From the NCBI GenBank assembly GCA_021805825.1, contig JAJZEC010000006.1, forward strand, positions 46,042 to 110,041: 64,000 nucleotides of DNA, read 5' to 3'. How positions within the stretch are numbered: the stretch's first letter is position 1; every line of letters begins with the position of its first letter. The stretch is from Pseudomonadota bacterium. Its GTDB lineage: Bacteria; Pseudomonadota; Gammaproteobacteria; Burkholderiales; Burkholderiaceae_C. Positions 56,858-64,000 of this stretch are shown here, in pieces. A program made the translations under genes and the position numbers. The notes under the pieces were generated by a model, which did no database searches, was not told where the DNA came from, and saw only the letters and a list, made by a program, of their open reading frames with translations.

Positions 56858-58462
56858 TCAGATCGCCTTGCGCTGCGCGGTCGGGGGGATGCGCAGGGCC
56901 TCGCGGTACTTGGCCACGGTACGTCGCGCGACCGAAATGCCCTGCTCCGCCAGGCGTTCGGCGATTTCCCCGTCGGACAGCGGCCGTGCCGCATCCTCCT
57001 GCTGCACCATGCTGCGGATCAGCGCCCGCACCGCGGTGCTGGACGCGCTCGCTCCGCTGTCGGTGGCCAGGCCTGAGCCGAAGAAATACTTGAGCTCGAA
57101 GGTTCCGTGCGGAGTGAGCATGTACTTCTGCGTCGTGACCCGGGAAATCGTCGATTCGTGCAGCCCCAGCTCGTCGGCGATTTCGCGCAGCACGAGCGGG
57201 CGCATGCCCAGTTCCCCATCGCTGAAGAAGGCCTGCTGGCGCTCGGCCACGGCCTGCGCGACACGCTCGATGGTCTCGAAGCGTTGCTGCACGTTGCGCA
57301 CGAACCAGCGCGCCTCCTGCAACTGGCCCGACAGCCCGCCGCTGTCGCGCGCGCGCCGCAGCAGCTCGGCGTAGAGGGAGTGGATGCGCAGGCGCGGCAG
57401 CACCTCCGGGTTGAGCACCGCGCGCCAACGCGTTCCCATGCGCTGGGCGATGACGTCCGGCACCACGCTGTGCGCCGCCTGCGCGGTGAAGCGCGCGCCG
57501 GGGCGCGGATCGAGGCGGGCCACCAGTTGCTGCGCGCAGCGCAGCTGATCCTCCTCGACGCGCAGCGCGCGCCCGAGGCGCTTCCAGTCGCGCCGGGACA
57601 GCAGATCCAGATGCTCGGGCGCGCACAGTTGCAGCGCCAGCTGGCTGGTCGCGTCGGACGGCATGCGCAGCAGCTGCATGCGCATGCACTCGGCCAGGTT
57701 GGCCGCCCCGACGCCCGCCGGGTCGAAGCTCTGCACCAGGCGCAGGCCCACGCGCAGCGCCTCGCACAGAGCCTCGAGTTCCTCCGGCGGGCTGTGGGGC
57801 GAGAGCTCGGCGGCGAGTTGCTCCGGGCTCTCGGGCAGGTAGCCGTCGTCGTCCAGGGAGTCGATGATGGCCTCGGCCGCCGCGCGATCCTGCGGCGTCA
57901 GGCTGCAACCGGCCAGCTGGGCGCGCAGGTGCGCGCGCAGATCCTGCACGCTGTGCGCCAGCCCCAGGGGGTCGAACTCCTCGTCGCCCTCCCCGGTGCC
58001 CTGCCAGTTCGCTGCCGAGGCTTCGTTCCATTCACCGGGCTCGCCCGGACTGTCCGACTCCGTGGGGTCGGCGCGTTGCGCGCCATCGCGCCAGTCCTCG
58101 GCATCCAGGCGCATTTCCGACTGCGTCTCGCCCCCGGCGTCGAAATCGCCGCCTGCCGCGTCGGTGGCCGCCGCCGGCGGCGGCTCGGCGGAGCCGGCGG
58201 GCGAGCCGGAAGCCGCATCGGCGGCTGGGGCATCGATCGGCGCCGCGTCTGCCCGCTCCGCCTCGGGCGGCCCGGCGTCGGTCGGGCCCGCGTCCGCCGC
58301 AGCCGAGTCGTCGTCGGCTTCGAGGAAGGGGTTCAGTTCGAGCATCTGCTCGACTTCCTGCTGCAGTTCCACGGTGGACAGCTGCAGCAGGCGAATCGAC
58401 TGCTGCAGCTGGGGGGTCAGCGCCAGGTGCTGGGACAGGCGCAGGTTCAACGACTGCTTCAT
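56858..58462 (-). CDS. rpoN: RNA polymerase sigma-54 factor
   Basis: Sigma factor for -24/-12 promoters. Region I MKQSLNLRLSQHLALTPQLQ is followed by an acidic, Ala/Asp-rich region II much longer than in E. coli (about residues 55-170). The core-binding domain, HTH (LGLHESTISRVTTQKYMLTP) and RpoN box ARRTVAKYREALRIPP are intact. 534 aa from ATG 58462; ATG at 58468 (two codons longer) is equally possible. 10 bp after lptB, in the usual lptA-lptB-rpoN order. Confidence 0.96.
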   Translation of the reverse strand: MKQSLNLRLSQHLALTPQLQQSIRLLQLSTVELQQEVEQMLELNPFLEADDDSAAADAGPTDAGPPEAERADAAPIDAPAADAASGSPAGSAEPPPAAATDAAGGDFDAGGETQSEMRLDAEDWRDGAQRADPTESDSPGEPGEWNEASAANWQGTGEGDEEFDPLGLAHSVQDLRAHLRAQLAGCSLTPQDRAAAEAIIDSLDDDGYLPESPEQLAAELSPHSPPEELEALCEALRVGLRLVQSFDPAGVGAANLAECMRMQLLRMPSDATSQLALQLCAPEHLDLLSRRDWKRLGRALRVEEDQLRCAQQLVARLDPRPGARFTAQAAHSVVPDVIAQRMGTRWRAVLNPEVLPRLRIHSLYAELLRRARDSGGLSGQLQEARWFVRNVQQRFETIERVAQAVAERQQAFFSDGELGMRPLVLREIADELGLHESTISRVTTQKYMLTPHGTFELKYFFGSGLATDSGASASSTAVRALIRSMVQQEDAARPLSDGEIAERLAEQGISVARRTVAKYREALRIPPTAQRKAI

Positions 58463-58472
58463 CACCATGGTC

Positions 58473-59273
58473 TCAGAGCCTGAAGCTCTCCCCCAGGTAG
58501 ACCTTGCGTACCGCTGGATCCTCGACGATCTCCTGTGGGCGACCGACGGCCAGCACGCTGCCTTCGCTGATGATGCAGGCGTGGTCGCAGATACCCAGGG
58601 TCTCGCGCACATTGTGGTCGGTGATCAGCACACCGATTCCGCGCGACTTGAGGAACTGGACGATGCGCTGGATTTCGATCACCGCGATCGGGTCAACCCC
58701 GGCAAAAGGTTCGTCCAGCAGAATGAACTGCGGATTGGTCGCCAGCGCACGAGCGATTTCCACCCGCCGTCGCTCCCCACCCGACAGCGCCGGCGCCGGG
58801 GTGTCGGCCAGGTGTTCCACGTGCAATTCCCGCAGCAGCTGGCCCAGGCGCTGCTCGATGCTCTGCCGGCTGAGGGCCTGGCCCCCTTCGTCGTGCTGCA
58901 GTTCGAGCACCGCGCGCACGTTCTCGGCGGCTGTCAGGCCGCGGAAGATCGAGGCTTCCTGGGGCAGGTAGGACAGCCCGAGGCGGGCGCGACGGTACAT
59001 CGGCAGCTGGGTGATGTCGCGTTGATCGAGGTGGATCGCACCGGCGTCGGCGCGCACGAGGCCGACGATCATGTAGAAGGAGGTGGTCTTGCCCGCGCCG
59101 TTCGGTCCCAGCAGCCCGACCACTTCGCCGCTGCGCACCTCGAAGCTCACGTCGCGCACCACGGTGCGCCCGCCATAGCGCTTCTGCAGTCGCTGCACGC
59201 TGAGCAGCCCCGGGTGGCCGGAGGCCGCGCCCGCCGCGGCGACCGGCTGGCTGGTGTCCTGGCTGGAGTCCAT
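58473..59273 (-). CDS. lptB: LPS export ABC transporter ATP-binding protein
   Basis: ATPase driving LPS from the inner membrane across the Lpt bridge. Walker [17 protein letters not shown], signature [16 protein letters not shown], Walker [14 protein letters not shown], switch [12 protein letters not shown]-loop YLPQEASIF. 266 aa, with an extra ~20-residue N-terminus before [16 protein letters not shown] at 59273 overlaps the lptA stop (TGATG); a GTG one codon earlier is in frame. Confidence 0.97.
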   Translation of the reverse strand: MDSSQDTSQPVAAAGAASGHPGLLSVQRLQKRYGGRTVVRDVSFEVRSGEVVGLLGPNGAGKTTSFYMIVGLVRADAGAIHLDQRDITQLPMYRRARLGLSYLPQEASIFRGLTAAENVRAVLELQHDEGGQALSRQSIEQRLGQLLRELHVEHLADTPAPALSGGERRRVEIARALATNPQFILLDEPFAGVDPIAVIEIQRIVQFLKSRGIGVLITDHNVRETLGICDHACIISEGSVLAVGRPQEIVEDPAVRKVYLGESFRL

Positions 59274-59944
59274 CACGGCTGGCGCGCGGCCGGGGCGTTG
59301 CGCAGCCGCAGCGGCGGGGCCGAGGCAGCCGACGCGGCGGACAGTGGAGCGCGTGGGGACAGCATGACCCGCACGCGTCCCTCGGGGTTGGACGGATTGG
59401 CACCTGCCTGGCCTGCGCGCACCGTGAACACGTCGCGCAGATCGTCGTAGGTGATCACCGCGCCTTGCGCGCGGTCGGTCAGCCTGCCGTCGACGGAGCG
59501 CTCGAGCAGGGCCTGTCCGGTCAGCGTGATCAGGTCGCTGTGCCCGTCGTAGTGCAGTTGCAGCGCGCTGCCGTGCACGGTCGGTCGCGGCTGCCCGGCG
59601 GGGGCATCGAGCGTCTGGTTGAAGGTCGCCGGCTTGCGCGCGCTGCCGAAGGCCGTGGCGTCGTCGTAGCCGTCGGCGCGCTGGTGCACCTCGACCTTCG
59701 CGGCCCGCAGCACCAGCGTGCCCTTGGTCATCACCACCCCGCCGGTGAACACCGTGGCCTGCGCGGCATCGTCGTAGTGCATGGCTCCGGCATCGACCAG
59801 CAGCGGCTGGCTGCGATCGGCCTGCACGGCTCCCGCGCAGGGCAGGACGGCCGGCAGCCCGACCACCAGCGTGGTCGCCAGCAGCCGCACCGCAGCACGC
59901 AGCCGACGCGCTGCGCCCGCCATGGGCATGAACTTTGCTTTCAT
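59273..59944 (-). CDS. lptA: LPS export periplasmic bridge protein LptA
   Basis: Periplasmic OstA-like protein linking LptC to LptD. Signal peptide [20 protein letters not shown] ending AVQA. The domain is seen in [20 protein letters not shown] and [20 protein letters not shown]. 223 aa from ATG 59944; ATGs at 59953 and 59929 are alternatives. TACAAT ends 7 nt before 59944 and a terminator separates the gene from dsbA, so lptA-lptB-rpoN seems to begin here. lptC, normally just upstream, is absent. Confidence 0.92.
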   Translation of the reverse strand: MKAKFMPMAGAARRLRAAVRLLATTLVVGLPAVLPCAGAVQADRSQPLLVDAGAMHYDDAAQATVFTGGVVMTKGTLVLRAAKVEVHQRADGYDDATAFGSARKPATFNQTLDAPAGQPRPTVHGSALQLHYDGHSDLITLTGQALLERSVDGRLTDRAQGAVITYDDLRDVFTVRAGQAGANPSNPEGRVRVMLSPRAPLSAASAASAPPLRLRNAPAARQP

Positions 59945-59951
59945 GGTGCGC

Positions 59952-59957
59952 ATTGTA
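59952..59957 (-). promoter_or_regulatory. Candidate -10 box of the lptA-lptB-rpoN operon
   Basis: TACAAT on the minus strand, with TTGTCG 19 bp upstream as a weak -35. It lies right after the dsbA terminator and places the start within or on the lptA start codon. Confidence 0.5.
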
Positions 59958-59980
59958 GGCGTGGCGCGGTGCGCGCCGAC

Positions 59981-60003
59981 AACAAAGCCCGCCGGAGGCG
60001 GGC
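59981..60003 (-). terminator. Rho-independent terminator after dsbA
   Basis: On the minus strand GCCCGCC-TCC-GGCGGGC followed by TTTGTT: a 7-bp GC stem, 3-nt loop and T-rich tail, 33 bp after the dsbA stop. Confidence 0.85.
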
Positions 60004-60035
60004 TTCGCTGCAGCAGCGGCCGAGGGCCGCGGGCG

Positions 60036-60683
60036 TCAATGCTTCAGGGTCGGGCGCACCTGGTCGATCAGCGAGCTCACGGCCTGCAGCACCTGGGGAT
60101 TGCTTGGCGTCTGCGGCATCGAGGCCGACAGCAGGTAGGTGCCCTGCACGGCCAGCGTGGGCACGCCGCTGATCTGGTAGTCGGTCACCATCTGCGTGGC
60201 CCGCTTGGCGTCCATCTGCACCCCGAAGGAGTTGAAGGCGGCCAGGAAGGCCTGCTTGGACACGCCGTGGCTGGAGACCCAGTTGGCCATCTGTTTCCCG
60301 GTCATCAGCGTGATGTGCTGCTGGTGGATGGCGTTGAAGACCGCGCCTTGCAGTTGCTGCGCCTTGCCCAGCGCCTTCAGCGCGTAGTAGAACTTCTGCT
60401 GGTCGACGAACTGGGGTGCGAAGGCCACCGGAACCCGTTCGACGACGACGTCGGCCGGCAGCTTCTTCTCCCACGCCTCGAGCAGCGGCTCCATCGCCGC
60501 GCAGTGCGGGCAGTTGTACCAGAAGAATTCGGTGACCACGATCTTGCCCTGAGGACTCACCGGCTGCGGTACCGCCAGGCGCTGATAGCCCTGGCCTTCG
60601 ACCAGTTGCAGCGGCGCGGCATGGGCGCCGAGCGCCACGCTCAGCAAGGCCATGGCGGCGAATCGAGATATCCAGCGCATCAT
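60036..60683 (-). CDS. dsbA: Thiol:disulfide interchange protein DsbA
   Basis: Periplasmic oxidase that makes disulfide bonds. Signal peptide MMRWISRFAAMALLSVALGA ending AHA. CPHC active site at Cys58-Cys61 (FFWYNCPHCAAM), cis-Pro loop QISGVPTLAVQG. 215 aa. ATG at 60683 with AAAGGAAG Shine-Dalgarno. Terminator follows. Same strand as argS and the SPOR protein upstream. Confidence 0.96.
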   Translation of the reverse strand: MMRWISRFAAMALLSVALGAHAAPLQLVEGQGYQRLAVPQPVSPQGKIVVTEFFWYNCPHCAAMEPLLEAWEKKLPADVVVERVPVAFAPQFVDQQKFYYALKALGKAQQLQGAVFNAIHQQHITLMTGKQMANWVSSHGVSKQAFLAAFNSFGVQMDAKRATQMVTDYQISGVPTLAVQGTYLLSASMPQTPSNPQVLQAVSSLIDQVRPTLKH

Positions 60684-60743
60684 CTTGCTTCCTTTCGCGA
60701 AACGAGGGAATGAAACCTTGAGACCGTGGCCGAGACTGCGGCC

Positions 60744-61400
60744 TCAGGAGCCGAGGCGTACCAGCGCGGAGCCGATGCCATGCTGGTTCAGCGCCTTCTG
60801 GGCGGCATCGGCCTGCTGCGGATTGAGGTATGGGCCCACGCGCACGCGCCACAACGTGCGCCCGCCGATGACGCGTTCGTCGAGATGGGCTTCGAGACCG
60901 GCCAGCGCGACCTTCGCGCGCTGCGACTCCGCATCGGCCCGATGGCTGTAGGCCCCGATCTGCAGAATGTATTGCACCAAGCCTGCGGTCGCCGGGGCCG
61001 GGCTGGATCCCACGGCCGGCGGCAGGGTCGGCGCCACGCCTCCGGCCTGCGCGCCCTGCGCTCCGAGCACGCCGCTGGCCGGCTGGCCCAGCGCGGCGAT
61101 GGCCCGCGCCGACAGCGGCGCGCTGGCCACCTGGCCGGGCTGGTTGCCTCCGGTCACGGCCGCCGGCGGTGTCGCGCCTCCGCTGATTCCGGAATTGGGC
61201 TTCCAGTTCGCCGCCTCCGAGGCGGCGCTGACCGGACGCTGCTGGTAGCGGTTCATGAAGGGCAGCGCGGCGCGGTTCATGTAGGTTGCCGCGGCGAGGG
61301 CGATTCCCAGGCCCAGCACCAGGCCGATGATCAGCCCGAGCAGGGTACCGCCGCGTTGCGCGACGGGCGGGGGCAGGAGGGCTCGGCGGGTGGTGGGCAT
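60744..61400 (-). CDS. SPOR domain protein, FtsN-like
   Basis: 218 residues. A cytoplasmic start, one membrane helix (LLGLIIGLVLGLGIALAAAT, about 20-39), a Pro/Ala/Gly-rich linker and a C-terminal SPOR domain (YILQIGAYSHRADAESQRAK ... LWRVRVGPYLNPQQADAAQK). SPOR domains bind denuded glycan strands at the septum. FtsN-like architecture; such genes often follow argS in betaproteobacteria, as here (50 bp). Confidence 0.9.
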   Translation of the reverse strand: MPTTRRALLPPPVAQRGGTLLGLIIGLVLGLGIALAAATYMNRAALPFMNRYQQRPVSAASEAANWKPNSGISGGATPPAAVTGGNQPGQVASAPLSARAIAALGQPASGVLGAQGAQAGGVAPTLPPAVGSSPAPATAGLVQYILQIGAYSHRADAESQRAKVALAGLEAHLDERVIGGRTLWRVRVGPYLNPQQADAAQKALNQHGIGSALVRLGS

Positions 61401-61450
61401 GGTGCTCCGGAAAAAAGGATGCGGCAGGCGGGCGGGCGCGGTCGGCGCCC

Positions 61451-63205
61451 TCACATGCGTTGCGGGCTGCTGACCCCCAGCACGCACAGGGCATTGTGCA
61501 ACACCTGGCGTGCCGCCAGCAGCAGTGCCAGCCGCGCGGCCTTCAGCGCGGGGTCGTCGACCAGCACGCGTTCGGCGTTGTAGTAGGCGTGCACCGCGGC
61601 GGCCAGCTCCCGCAGGTAGAAGGCGACGTCGTGCGGGCTGAGGTCGGCAGCCGCCTGGCGCAGCATGTCCGGGTAGCGGGCCAGCAGCATCATCAACTCG
61701 AGTTCACGCGGCTGCTTCAGCGGCGACAGGTCGCAGCCCTCCAGGTCGCGCGGGTCGGCACCGTCGCGCTCGATCCACTGCGCGAGTACCGAGCAGATGC
61801 GGGCGTGGGCGTATTGCACGTAGTACACGGGGTTGTCGTCGCTCCGCGCCAGAGCGAGATCGACGTCGAACACGAATTCGGTGTCGGCCTTGCGCGAGAC
61901 CAGGAAGAAGCGCACCGCATCGCGCCCACGCTGCAGCGCCGCGGCGCGTTCTTCGTCGCCCTGGTCCTCGCGCACCCCGCCCGACCACTCGATGAGGTCG
62001 CGCAGCGTGACATAGCTGCCCGCGCGCTTGGAGATCTTCACTTCCTGGCCGCCGCGCATCACGGTGACCATCTTGTGCAGCATGTAGCGCGGGTAGTCCT
62101 CGGGAATCGACGGGTTGGCGCCGCGCAGGCCGGCGCGCACACGGGCGATGGTTCCATGGTGATCCGAGCCCTGGACGTTGATGGCCTCGTGGAAGCCGCG
62201 TTCCCACTTCGCCAGGTGGTAGGCCACGTCGGGGACGAAGTAGGTGTAGCTGCCGTCGGATTTGCGCATCACCCGATCCTTGTCGTCGCCGAAGCTGGTG
62301 CTGCGCAGCCACAGCGCACCATCGGCTTCGTAGGTGTGCCCGGCGGTGACCAGCGCGTGCACCGCCTGTTGAACCCGCCCGTCGCGGTACAGGCTGGACT
62401 CGAGGTAATAGTGGTCGAAGGCGACTCCGAATGCCTTCAGGTCGAGATCCTGCTCGCGTCGCAGGTAGGCCACGGCAAAGGAACGGATGGCTTCCAGATC
62501 CTCGACATCGCCGCATGCGCGCACGGCCTGGCCGTCGGCGGCGCGCACTTCGGCGCCGGCGAGGTAGTCGCGCGCGATATCGGCGATATAGCGGCCGTTG
62601 TAGGCGTTGTCCGGCCAACCCGGCAGCCCGGGTTCCAGGCCGCGCGCGCGCGCCTGCACCGACAGCGCGAGATTGCCGATCTGCACCCCGGCGTCGTTGT
62701 AGTAGAACTCCCGGCTCACCGCCCAGCCCTGGCAGGCCAGCAGCGCGGCCAGACTGTCGCCCAGCGCGCCCTGGCGGCCATGCCCGACGTGCAGCGGCCC
62801 GGTGGGGTTCGCGGAGACGAACTCGACCAGCACGCGCCGTGGCGTCGTCTCGTTGACGCAGCCGTAGCGGGTACCTTCGGCGAGCACGCGGGCGACCACC
62901 TGCTGCTTCAGCGCGGGCGCGAGGCTGAAGTTCAGGAAACCGGGCCCGGCGATTTCCACCGCCTGCAGCTGCCCGTCCAGCGCGCGGTCGGCGCGCACCG
63001 CGTCGAGCAGGCACTGGGCGATGGCGCGTGGCGGTCGCCCCACGCGCCGCGCCAGTTGCAGCGCCAGGGTGCAGCTGAAATCCCCATGGCCGGCGGTCTT
63101 CGGTCGCTCGAGGAACTCGCCGGTATCCAGGCCCTGGCCCGGCGGCAGCAGTTGCGCTGCGGCCGCTGCCAGGGTGTCGTTCAGCCTCTGGAGGAAATCG
63201 CGCAT
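61451..63205 (-). CDS. argS: Arginyl-tRNA synthetase
   Basis: Class I synthetase, 584 aa. N-terminal tRNA-D-loop-binding domain; HIGH-type motif [20 protein letters not shown] near residue 140; KMSKS-like [17 protein letters not shown]-terminal DALR anticodon domain ([20 protein letters not shown]). ATG at 63205. A 15-bp direct repeat lies immediately upstream of the start. Confidence 0.98.
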   Translation of the reverse strand: MRDFLQRLNDTLAAAAAQLLPPGQGLDTGEFLERPKTAGHGDFSCTLALQLARRVGRPPRAIAQCLLDAVRADRALDGQLQAVEIAGPGFLNFSLAPALKQQVVARVLAEGTRYGCVNETTPRRVLVEFVSANPTGPLHVGHGRQGALGDSLAALLACQGWAVSREFYYNDAGVQIGNLALSVQARARGLEPGLPGWPDNAYNGRYIADIARDYLAGAEVRAADGQAVRACGDVEDLEAIRSFAVAYLRREQDLDLKAFGVAFDHYYLESSLYRDGRVQQAVHALVTAGHTYEADGALWLRSTSFGDDKDRVMRKSDGSYTYFVPDVAYHLAKWERGFHEAINVQGSDHHGTIARVRAGLRGANPSIPEDYPRYMLHKMVTVMRGGQEVKISKRAGSYVTLRDLIEWSGGVREDQGDEERAAALQRGRDAVRFFLVSRKADTEFVFDVDLALARSDDNPVYYVQYAHARICSVLAQWIERDGADPRDLEGCDLSPLKQPRELELMMLLARYPDMLRQAAADLSPHDVAFYLRELAAAVHAYYNAERVLVDDPALKAARLALLLAARQVLHNALCVLGVSSPQRM

Positions 63206-63238
63206 GGTGGCTTCGGTCGCCAGGGTGGCTTCGGTCGC
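63206..63238. repeat. 15-bp direct repeat before argS
   Basis: GGTGGCTTCGGTCGC at 63206-63220 and again at 63224-63238, separated by CAG (18-bp period), directly upstream of the argS ATG on the minus strand. Confidence 0.8.
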
Positions 63239-63364
63239 GCCTGCCCGGGGCTTCCGACGCGCGGGATCCCGGCGGCAGGCAGGGGAAAACCCGCGATTCT
63301 AAGATGCAGCCCGTGTGCGTGGCATGGCTGGGCGCGGGCCCGGCAGGGTTGCAGGAGTCCGCCC

Positions 63365-63688
63365 TTGTTCCAGGTGCCGCTTGCTTGTCGTCCGTGGCTG
63401 CTCGTCATCTGTCTGGCCGGGCCTCCAGCCGGTGCGTCCGCGGCCGCCAGCTACCCGGTGCGACCGCGGCCGCAGTGCGAGCATCCGCCACCGCAGCAGG
63501 CTGCGCAGCTGCAGCGCGAAGGCGCGGCCTGCCGGGGACCGTTGTACGGCGCGCGCGCCGGGCCGAAGCGCCATCCCGGCAGGCAGCAGTACCGCATGCG
63601 CGACTGCCAGACGCGCGCCGGCTGGCAGGGCTTGCGGGGCACGGCACGCGCCACGTTCCTGCGTCACTGCCTGCACCGCGGGGGCTGA
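63365..63688 (+). CDS. PsiF-like small exported protein
   Basis: About 107 residues. A signal peptide (CRPWLLVICLAGPPAGASA) precedes a Cys-containing, basic mature part. The end RMRDCQTRAGWQGLRGTARA followed by TFLRHCL matches the PsiF repeat (x-x-C-x-x-x-A-x-x-x-x-L-x-G-x-x-R-x-x-F-x-x-x-C-L), a family named for a phosphate-starvation-induced gene; function unknown. Start proposed at TTG 63365, because AGGAG lies 7 nt upstream; GTG 63374 is also possible. Convergent with the SPOR gene at the right edge. Confidence 0.6.
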   Translation: MFQVPLACRPWLLVICLAGPPAGASAAASYPVRPRPQCEHPPPQQAAQLQREGAACRGPLYGARAGPKRHPGRQQYRMRDCQTRAGWQGLRGTARATFLRHCLHRGG

Positions 63689-63690
63689 TG

Positions 63691-63729
63691 TGCGTTCACT
63701 GCGGTGCGTTCACTGCGGTGCGTTCATTG
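63691..63729. repeat. 14-bp tandem repeat, 2.8 copies, at converging gene ends
   Basis: TGCGTTCACTGCGG at 63691-63704 and 63705-63718 and a partial third copy TGCGTTCATTG at 63719-63729, the last covering the stop codon of the minus-strand SPOR gene. Confidence 0.85.
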
Positions 63730-64000
63730 TTCCACGAAGGTGTAGTTGCGCAGGCCCAGGCCAGCCAGCTGCTGGCGCAGCGTCGGGTCGTTGCCCTCGC
63801 CGGGCAGTGGACCGATCTGCACCTTGTACCAGGTCTGGCCACGCACGAATCCCGGTACCACCTCCACCGGGCCGATGCCTGCGCGACGCAGGCGCGCGGC
63901 CTCCAGGCGGGCATTGCCTTCGATGGTGAAGGCGCCGGTCTGCACGAAGGTCTGCGGGGCCTCCAGGGGCAGCGGCGCCTCGGCCTGGGCCGCCGCGCTG
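63724..64000 (-). CDS. C-terminal part of a SPOR domain protein, RlpA-like
   Basis: The last 91 codons of a gene entering from the right edge. The domain QTGAFTIEGNARLEAARLRR ... TWYKVQIGPLPGEGNDPTLR is a SPOR domain that ends at the protein C-terminus. The preceding AEAPLPLEAPQ linker and this ending are typical of RlpA, a septal lytic transglycosylase. Because the catalytic part is outside the window the assignment to RlpA is an inference; other SPOR proteins remain possible. Confidence 0.75.
   Translation of the reverse strand, partial: SAAAQAEAPLPLEAPQTFVQTGAFTIEGNARLEAARLRRAGIGPVEVVPGFVRGQTWYKVQIGPLPGEGNDPTLRQQLAGLGLRNYTFVEQ

Noticed and set aside
61460..63205. Long plus-strand frame opposite argS
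   Set aside because: Shadow of argS; only the last part, beyond 63365, is supported as a separate gene.

Overview
The window is a compact, GC-rich (very high third-position GC) bacterial chromosome segment carrying about 60 protein genes and one tRNA gene. Gene order points to a betaproteobacterium of the Burkholderiales type: hemA-prfA-prmC-grxD-ubiX, lptD-surA-rsmA, rsmB-DUF4390-ntrY-ntrX, lptA-lptB-rpoN together with hpf-ptsN-hprK, divergent bamE/fur, and separate hldE domain-2 (rfaE2). No species name can be fixed from the sequence alone. No insertion sequence, prophage, integrase or CRISPR array is visible, so almost everything is core chromosome.

Layout. 1-8.7 kb: start of an unknown membrane protein, an unknown lipoprotein, smg, dprA and a LysM protein on the minus strand; def-fmt and an M48 peptidase on the plus strand; a YvlD-type membrane protein and purB on the minus strand. 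8.7-14.9 kb: a glutathione S-transferase, the thiL-pgpA-pncC operon, maeB (malic enzyme fused to a phosphotransacetylase-like domain) and an orphan barstar-like protein. 15-21.6 kb: the outer-membrane biogenesis operon lptD-surA-rsmA, divergent from amgK-murU (peptidoglycan sugar recycling) across a palindromic promoter region. 21.6-31.1 kb: pepP-ubiH, then the hemA-prfA-prmC-grxD-ubiX cluster, rarD and ychF. 31.3-36 kb: a five-gene branched-chain amino-acid-type ABC transporter operon. 36-42 kb: an AsmA-like protein, a second ubiquinone-type hydroxylase, dsbC, a HugZ-like protein, an orphan TssJ-like lipoprotein, a small winged-helix protein and tRNA-Phe. 42-50.2 kb: an NtrX-like regulator without AAA+ domain, NtrY-like kinase, DUF4390 protein, rsmB, an exported DsrE-like protein, proA and amt. 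50.3-64 kb: dapB, bamE, fur, hprK, ptsN, hpf, a DUF1634-TauE/SafE fusion, rfaE2, rpoN, lptB, lptA, dsbA, a SPOR protein, argS, a PsiF-like protein and the C-terminus of a SPOR protein (RlpA-like).

Functional themes. Envelope construction and folding (lptA, lptB, lptD, surA, bamE, dsbA, dsbC, AsmA-like, LysM, SPOR proteins, amgK-murU); translation and its maturation (def, fmt, prfA, prmC, rsmA, rsmB, argS, hpf, tRNA-Phe); and nitrogen control (rpoN, ptsN, hprK, NtrYX-like pair, amt). The amt gene has an upstream arrangement that reads as a sigma-54 promoter with two NtrC-type sites.

The most interesting signals are in non-coding DNA. These are a near-perfect palindrome that holds two opposed -10 boxes between lptD and amgK; the sigma-54/NtrC-like layout at amt; a set of genes (smg, purB, hemA, lptA, rfaE2, the first gene) whose start codon lies 6-9 nt after a -10-like hexamer and lacks a Shine-Dalgarno, suggesting leaderless mRNAs; a GC-rich hairpin element repeated directly after two stop codons 20 kb apart; and several short tandem repeats at promoters and gene ends. 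I found no convincing entirely new multi-gene system.
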